A DNA stretch of 8,821 nucleotides from assembly GCA_023445955.1 (NCBI GenBank), contig JAEXJH010000479.1, forward strand, positions 1-8,821, written 5' to 3'. Numbering within the stretch: the stretch's first letter is position 1; each line of letters starts with the position of its first letter. Source of the DNA: Pseudomonadota bacterium. GTDB taxonomy: Bacteria > Pseudomonadota > Alphaproteobacteria > Caulobacterales > Caulobacteraceae. A model generated the notes under the pieces. It was not told the DNA's origin. It saw only the letters and a list, made by a program, of their open reading frames with translations, and made no database searches. Position numbers and translations under genes: made by a program. Shown here piece by piece: positions 5,351-8,821 of this stretch.

Positions 5351-6637
5351 ATGAAGAAGCTGCTGACGGGCGTCTGCGCCCTGGCTCTGGCCGGGGCGCT
5401 GTCTGGCGTCGCCTGCGCCGAAACCGTGTTCGTGCAGGCCGGCAAGCTGCTGGCCGACCCGGCCACCGGCAAGGTCGAGACCGCCAAGACCCTGGTGCTG
5501 GAGAACGGCAAGGTCAGCAGGATCGTCGACGGCTATGTCGCCGAGCCGGGCGGCCGGGTCGTCGACCTGAAGGACAGCTTCGTCCTGCCGGGTCTGATCG
5601 ACAGCCACGTCCACCTGACCCACGAGCAAAGCCCCAACTCCCGCCTGAACGCGGTGACGCGCGGCCCGGCCGACGAGGCGCTGGTCGGGGCCGGCTTCGC
5701 CCGCAAGACGCTGATGGCCGGCTTCACGACGGTCGCCGACCTCGGAGCAGACAACAAGGCGATCTTCGCCCTGCGCGATGGGATCAAGCGCGGCGACGTG
5801 CCCGGTCCCCGGATCATTGCCGCGGGCTCGGCCGTGTCGATCCATGGCGGCCACGCCGACGTCAACGGCTATGCCGAAGAGGTCATGCACGTGCTGCGGC
5901 CGACCTCGGTCTGCTCGGGCGCCGACGACTGTCGCCGGGCCACGCGCGAGCAGGTCTGGCTGGGCGCCGACATTATCAAGATCACCGCCACGGGGGGCGT
6001 GCTTTCCAACACCGCCGCGGGCCTGGGCCAGCAGTTCTCGGACGATGAGCTGAAGGCCATCGTCGACGCCGCCCACCGCATGGGCCGCAAGGTCACCGCC
6101 CACGCTCACGGGACCGACGGCATCAACAGCTTCCTGCGGGCCGGCGGCGACTCGATCGAGCACGGCACCTATCTGGACGGCGACAGCATCGCGCTCTTCA
6201 AGAAGAACGGCGCGTACCTGATCCCGACCCTGATGGCCGGTGACTTCGTCTATCGCGTGGCGTCGGGGCCGAACAACTTCCTCACCCCGGCCCAGACGGC
6301 CAAGGCGCTGGAAGCCGGTCCGAAGATGATCGACATGGCCCGCCGCGCCCACCAGGGCGGGGTCAAGATCGCCTTCGGCACCGACACCGGCGTCTCGGCC
6401 CACGGCGACAACGCTGGCGAGTTCGCGCTGTTGGTCAAGGCCGGCCTGACGCCGCTGGAGGCCATCCAGACGGCGACGGTCAATGCGGCGGATCACTTCT
6501 CGCTGTCGAGCGAGATCGGCAGCCTGGCGCCGGGCAAGTCGGCGGACCTGATCGCGGTGAAGGGGGATCCGCTGAGCGATGTGACGGTGCTGCAGCACGT
6601 GACGTCGGTGATCAAGGGCGGGGTGGTTTATAAGTAG
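5351..6637 (+). CDS. Exported metal-dependent amidohydrolase (COG1228), probable Xaa-Pro/Xaa-Arg-type dipeptidase
   Basis: A 428-residue amidohydrolase-superfamily enzyme. Residues 1-23 form a signal peptide (basic start KK, hydrophobic core, cleavage after ACA before ETVF), so it acts in the periplasm or outside. Metal-site residues are visible: H86 and H88 (DSHVHLT), K210 (IIKITATGG; probably carboxylated and bridging two metals), H251 (TAHAHG), H271 (IEHGT) and D345 (FGTDTG). Two cysteines (C188, C194) sit in an insert after strand 3 and could form a disulfide in the periplasm. The C-terminal SLAPGKSADLIAVKGDPL returns to the small beta domain, as usual in this superfamily. Members of COG1228, including Caulobacter enzymes once called prolidases, have been shown to cleave dipeptides such as Xaa-Arg/Lys; the exact specificity of this one cannot be read from sequence. 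The ATG lies 5 bases after the phosphotransferase stop, without a strong ribosome binding site, suggesting translational coupling. Nothing is missing. Confidence 0.92.
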   Translation: MKKLLTGVCALALAGALSGVACAETVFVQAGKLLADPATGKVETAKTLVLENGKVSRIVDGYVAEPGGRVVDLKDSFVLPGLIDSHVHLTHEQSPNSRLNAVTRGPADEALVGAGFARKTLMAGFTTVADLGADNKAIFALRDGIKRGDVPGPRIIAAGSAVSIHGGHADVNGYAEEVMHVLRPTSVCSGADDCRRATREQVWLGADIIKITATGGVLSNTAAGLGQQFSDDELKAIVDAAHRMGRKVTAHAHGTDGINSFLRAGGDSIEHGTYLDGDSIALFKKNGAYLIPTLMAGDFVYRVASGPNNFLTPAQTAKALEAGPKMIDMARRAHQGGVKIAFGTDTGVSAHGDNAGEFALLVKAGLTPLEAIQTATVNAADHFSLSSEIGSLAPGKSADLIAVKGDPLSDVTVLQHVTSVIKGGVVYK

Positions 6638-6650
6638 CTGGGCGTCTCTC

Positions 6651-6667
6651 CTCCCCCAGAGGGGGAG
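6651..6667. terminator. GC-rich hairpin between convergent genes
   Basis: CTCCCCC (6651-6657) and GGGGGAG (6661-6667) form a perfect seven-pair stem with loop AGA, lying in the 40 bases between the amidohydrolase and lpxK stops. It could end transcription from both sides. There is no U-run on either side, so it is not a canonical intrinsic terminator; it may instead belong to a family of intergenic palindromes. Confidence 0.5.
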
Positions 6668-6677
6668 CAGATTCCGT

Positions 6678-7685
6678 TCACAGCCCCGCCTTGGCCAGCA
6701 GCTCCTCGACCGCCGCCATGTCGTCGAACCGCGCCCGCACCGGCCACGGCGTGACCTTCTCGCGCCACTTGGCCGGCAGCCGCACCCAGTCCTTCTCGGT
6801 CGTAACCAGCCCCGCCCCATAGGCCTCGGCGCGGCTCTGCAGCATCTTCAGGGTCGCTTCGTCATACTCCCCATGGTCGGGGAACGGGGCGAAGTCGACC
6901 AGCTGGCAGCCTGCGGCGGTGAGGGCCTTTTCGACCTTCCACGGCTTGCCGATGCCGGCGAAGCCGACCTGCGGGCCCGCAGGGACTGGGGCGGCGGCTT
7001 CCAGGCGCGCCACCAGCACCGGCATGTCGCCGAACTGGACCAGCAGGTCGAAGTCAGGCTGCTCCATGTCGACCGGCAGCAGCACGATCACCGCGTCGGC
7101 GCGCGAGAGGCCCACCTTCAGCGGCTCGCGCATCGGGCCGGCGGGGAAGACGCGGCCGTCGCCGAACGGCCACTCGCCGCCGCGCGTCTCGCCGTCGACC
7201 ACGACCAGCGACAGCGCCTTGCGAACGCTGGGGTTCTGGTGGCCGTCGTCCATGACGATGGCCTGGGCGCCCGCGCCGGCGGCGGCCTTGGCCCCGGCGA
7301 CGCGGTCGACCGCCACCCACATCGGAAAGTCCTGGGCCAGCATCAGCGGCTCGTCGCCGACGTCCTTGGCGGTGTGGCGGGCGGGATCGACCTGGACCGG
7401 CCCCTTCAGCTTGCCGCCATAGCCGCGCGACAGGCCGTGGGCGTTCACCCCCCGCTGGGTGAGGGTCAGCAGCAGTTCGCGCACGATCGGGGTTTTGCCC
7501 GCCCCGCCCATGGTGACGTTGCCGACGCAGATCACCGGCGCGCCGACGATGGCCGGCGTGGTGCGAGCGATGCGGCGGCGGGTGGCGTCGGACCAGATCC
7601 ACGACAGCGGGGTCAGCAGGGCGCGGGTCAGCGGGGCGGGGCCGCCGGACTTCACGTACCACCAGCGGGGGGTGCCGAGTTTCAT
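6678..7685 (-). CDS. lpxK: Tetraacyldisaccharide 4'-kinase
   Basis: LpxK phosphorylates the 4' position of the lipid A disaccharide using ATP, on the inner face of the cytoplasmic membrane; this is the step before Kdo addition. The 335 residues agree with the family. Visible motifs are a hydrophobic, membrane-attaching N-terminal region (about 17-31), the P-loop VGNVTMGGAGKTP (54-66), LSRGYGG (85-91), DVGDEP (108-113, with the acidic residue thought to be the catalytic base), DDGHQN (146-151), the KPWKVEKAL region (247-255), DHGEY (270-274) and TTEKDWVRL (295-303). Many LpxK proteins read DHH or DHQ at 270-272; the first histidine, the important one, is kept. The ATG at 7685 overlaps the waaA stop in the sequence ATGA, so the pair is translationally coupled. 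Downstream lies the convergent amidohydrolase, with a GC hairpin between. Confidence 0.96.
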   Translation of the reverse strand: MKLGTPRWWYVKSGGPAPLTRALLTPLSWIWSDATRRRIARTTPAIVGAPVICVGNVTMGGAGKTPIVRELLLTLTQRGVNAHGLSRGYGGKLKGPVQVDPARHTAKDVGDEPLMLAQDFPMWVAVDRVAGAKAAAGAGAQAIVMDDGHQNPSVRKALSLVVVDGETRGGEWPFGDGRVFPAGPMREPLKVGLSRADAVIVLLPVDMEQPDFDLLVQFGDMPVLVARLEAAAPVPAGPQVGFAGIGKPWKVEKALTAAGCQLVDFAPFPDHGEYDEATLKMLQSRAEAYGAGLVTTEKDWVRLPAKWREKVTPWPVRARFDDMAAVEELLAKAGL

Positions 7686-8821
7686 GGGATCAGCTCGAGG
7701 ATGCGGGACAGGCCGACGCAGGCCTCGGCGTCGCGGGTGTCGACGAAGCTGCGGGCGCGGGCGGCGCGGACCTTGGCGGCGATCGGATCGGCGAGGTCGG
7801 CGGCGATGGCGTCGCGCAGGCCCTCGGGCGAGGTCATGACTACGCCGCCGACTGCCTCCAGCCTAGCGAAGGCCGAGGCCCAGTTCTCGACGAACGGGCC
7901 GCTGATCGCCGGGCAGTCCAGGCGCGCGGCCTCTAGCGGGTTATGGCCGCCGACGCCGGGGACCAGGCTGCCGGCGATGACCGCGGTCCCGGCCAGGCGG
8001 AACCACAGGCCCATCTCGCCCAGAGTGTCGGCGACCAGAATGTCGGCGGGCTCCTGCGACTGGCTACGCAAGGTGGCGGTGAGGTTTCGGGCTTTGGCCA
8101 GGTCGACGATAGCCGGGCCGCGTTCGACATGGCGCGGGGCCAGGATGACCGGCGGGCGATCCGGCAGGGCGGCGATGGCGTCCAGGACGATCTCGTCCTC
8201 GCCGGGATGGGTGCTGACGATCAGCAGCGGCGGACGCGCAAAACCGACGTCGCCGGCCGTGCTCGGCAGCGGCGCGGCGCCGAACTTCAGGTCGGCCTCG
8301 CCGGCGACCTGGCCGCCCAGGGCCTTGAAGCGCGCGTGGGCGCGAGCGTCCTGGGCCAGGATCAGGTCGAAGCCGGACAGCAGCTTGCGCGCGGCGTCGG
8401 GACGCTTCTTCCAGCTCGCGAAACTGCGGTCCGACAGCTTGGCCGAGACCAGGGCCAGGCGCGTCCCGGCGGCCTTGGCCTCCAGCAGCAGGTTCGGCCA
8501 CAGCTCGCTCTCGACGAAGACCGCGAGGGACGGCTTCCAGCGGGCGATGAACCGCCGCGCCGCGCCGGGGGCGTCGACCGGGACGTACTGATGGATCGCG
8601 CCGGCCGGCAGGCGCTTGGCCAGCAGGGCGGCCGAGGTGGTGGTGCCGGAGGTGACCAGCACCGCGACCTCCGGCCGTTCGGCCCGTAGGCGCTCGACCA
8701 GCGGCAGGATCGACAGGCTCTCGCCGACGCTGGCCCCATGCAGCCAGACCAGCGGGCCGTCCGGACGGGCGATCTCCGCGCGACCCAGACGTTCGGCGAT
8801 CCGCGCGGGATCCTCCTTGCC
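7682..8821 (-). CDS. waaA: 3-deoxy-D-manno-octulosonic acid (Kdo) transferase, N-terminus missing
   Basis: WaaA (KdtA, GT30 family) adds Kdo to the lipid A precursor at the cytoplasmic membrane. 379 residues are visible; by comparison with the usual length of about 425, some 45 N-terminal residues, including the membrane anchor, lie beyond the right edge. The visible part begins with the family landmark GKED and continues with PLVWLHGASVGES, whose glutamate (visible residue 34) is the expected catalytic base. Further landmarks are VTSGTTTSA (about 56-64), FVESELWPN (about 102-110), STHPGEDE (about 203-210), APRHVERG (about 228-235), DTLGEMG (about 265-271) and GGHNPLEAA (about 291-299) of the CMP-Kdo-binding C domain. 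A GTG at 8662 is an internal valine, not a start. The stop overlaps the lpxK start by four bases (ATGA, 7682-7685), so the two genes form one lipid A-Kdo operon. Confidence 0.95.
   Translation of the reverse strand, partial: GKEDPARIAERLGRAEIARPDGPLVWLHGASVGESLSILPLVERLRAERPEVAVLVTSGTTTSAALLAKRLPAGAIHQYVPVDAPGAARRFIARWKPSLAVFVESELWPNLLLEAKAAGTRLALVSAKLSDRSFASWKKRPDAARKLLSGFDLILAQDARAHARFKALGGQVAGEADLKFGAAPLPSTAGDVGFARPPLLIVSTHPGEDEIVLDAIAALPDRPPVILAPRHVERGPAIVDLAKARNLTATLRSQSQEPADILVADTLGEMGLWFRLAGTAVIAGSLVPGVGGHNPLEAARLDCPAISGPFVENWASAFARLEAVGGVVMTSPEGLRDAIAADLADPIAAKVRAARARSFVDTRDAEACVGLSRILELIP

Noticed and set aside
5342..6820. 492-codon minus-strand open frame across the amidohydrolase
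   Set aside because: Arg/Gly/His/Gln-rich shadow of a well-supported enzyme; it also runs across the intergenic hairpin into lpxK.
6873..8591. 572-codon plus-strand open frame across lpxK and waaA
   Set aside because: It spans two recognised genes antisense and has the composition of a third-position GC shadow.
8660..8662. GTG at 8662 as the start of the Kdo transferase
   Set aside because: The frame continues to the window edge with family motifs (GKED, HGASVGES), so the GTG is an internal valine and the gene is cut by the edge.

Overview
The window is high-GC, gene-dense alphaproteobacterial DNA. It looks like a chromosome of Caulobacter or a close relative. The evidence is the strong GC bias at third codon positions (which opens long antisense frames everywhere), the mix of gene families, weak Shine-Dalgarno sites and possible Caulobacter-type sigma-73 promoters. 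The genus is an inference from these traits, not a database match.

Left part (1-2521), sensing and regulation. At the left edge, on the minus strand, is the N-terminal half of a multi-span membrane protein that runs into a coiled coil, resembling a LytS/YehU-type sensor kinase. It lies directly downstream of, and possibly overlaps, a seven-helix DUF2306-like membrane protein. A short AT-rich divergent region separates that pair from a plus-strand stand-alone CheY-like receiver. The receiver converges on a minus-strand Crp/Fnr-family regulator, and both stop codons lie in one CTAG.

Middle (2522-6637), plus strand. An AT-rich region with several palindromes leads into a tiny hypothetical gene, then purD (GAR synthetase, purine synthesis). 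Next is a two-gene unit: an ACAD10/11-like phosphotransferase and, 5 bases on, an exported metal-dependent amidohydrolase that is probably a dipeptidase. The phosphotransferase is preceded by a possible promoter, a CAAAC-N4-GTTTG palindrome resembling PsrA-type fatty-acid operators, and a clear ribosome binding site.

Right part (6638-8821), minus strand. A perfect GC hairpin separates the amidohydrolase from the convergent pair waaA-lpxK. These overlap by ATGA and carry out consecutive lipid A/Kdo steps; waaA runs off the right edge.

Most of the window is housekeeping, and I see no clear new defence, mobile or biosynthetic system. The points most worth checking are the operator-like palindrome before the phosphotransferase, the unusual start of the left-edge membrane protein (CTGA overlap and a run of ten G), and the nested palindromes with a possible leader peptide before the small gene. 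No RNA genes, insertion sequences, CRISPR arrays or attachment sites were seen. No stretch over 300 bases lacks a gene.
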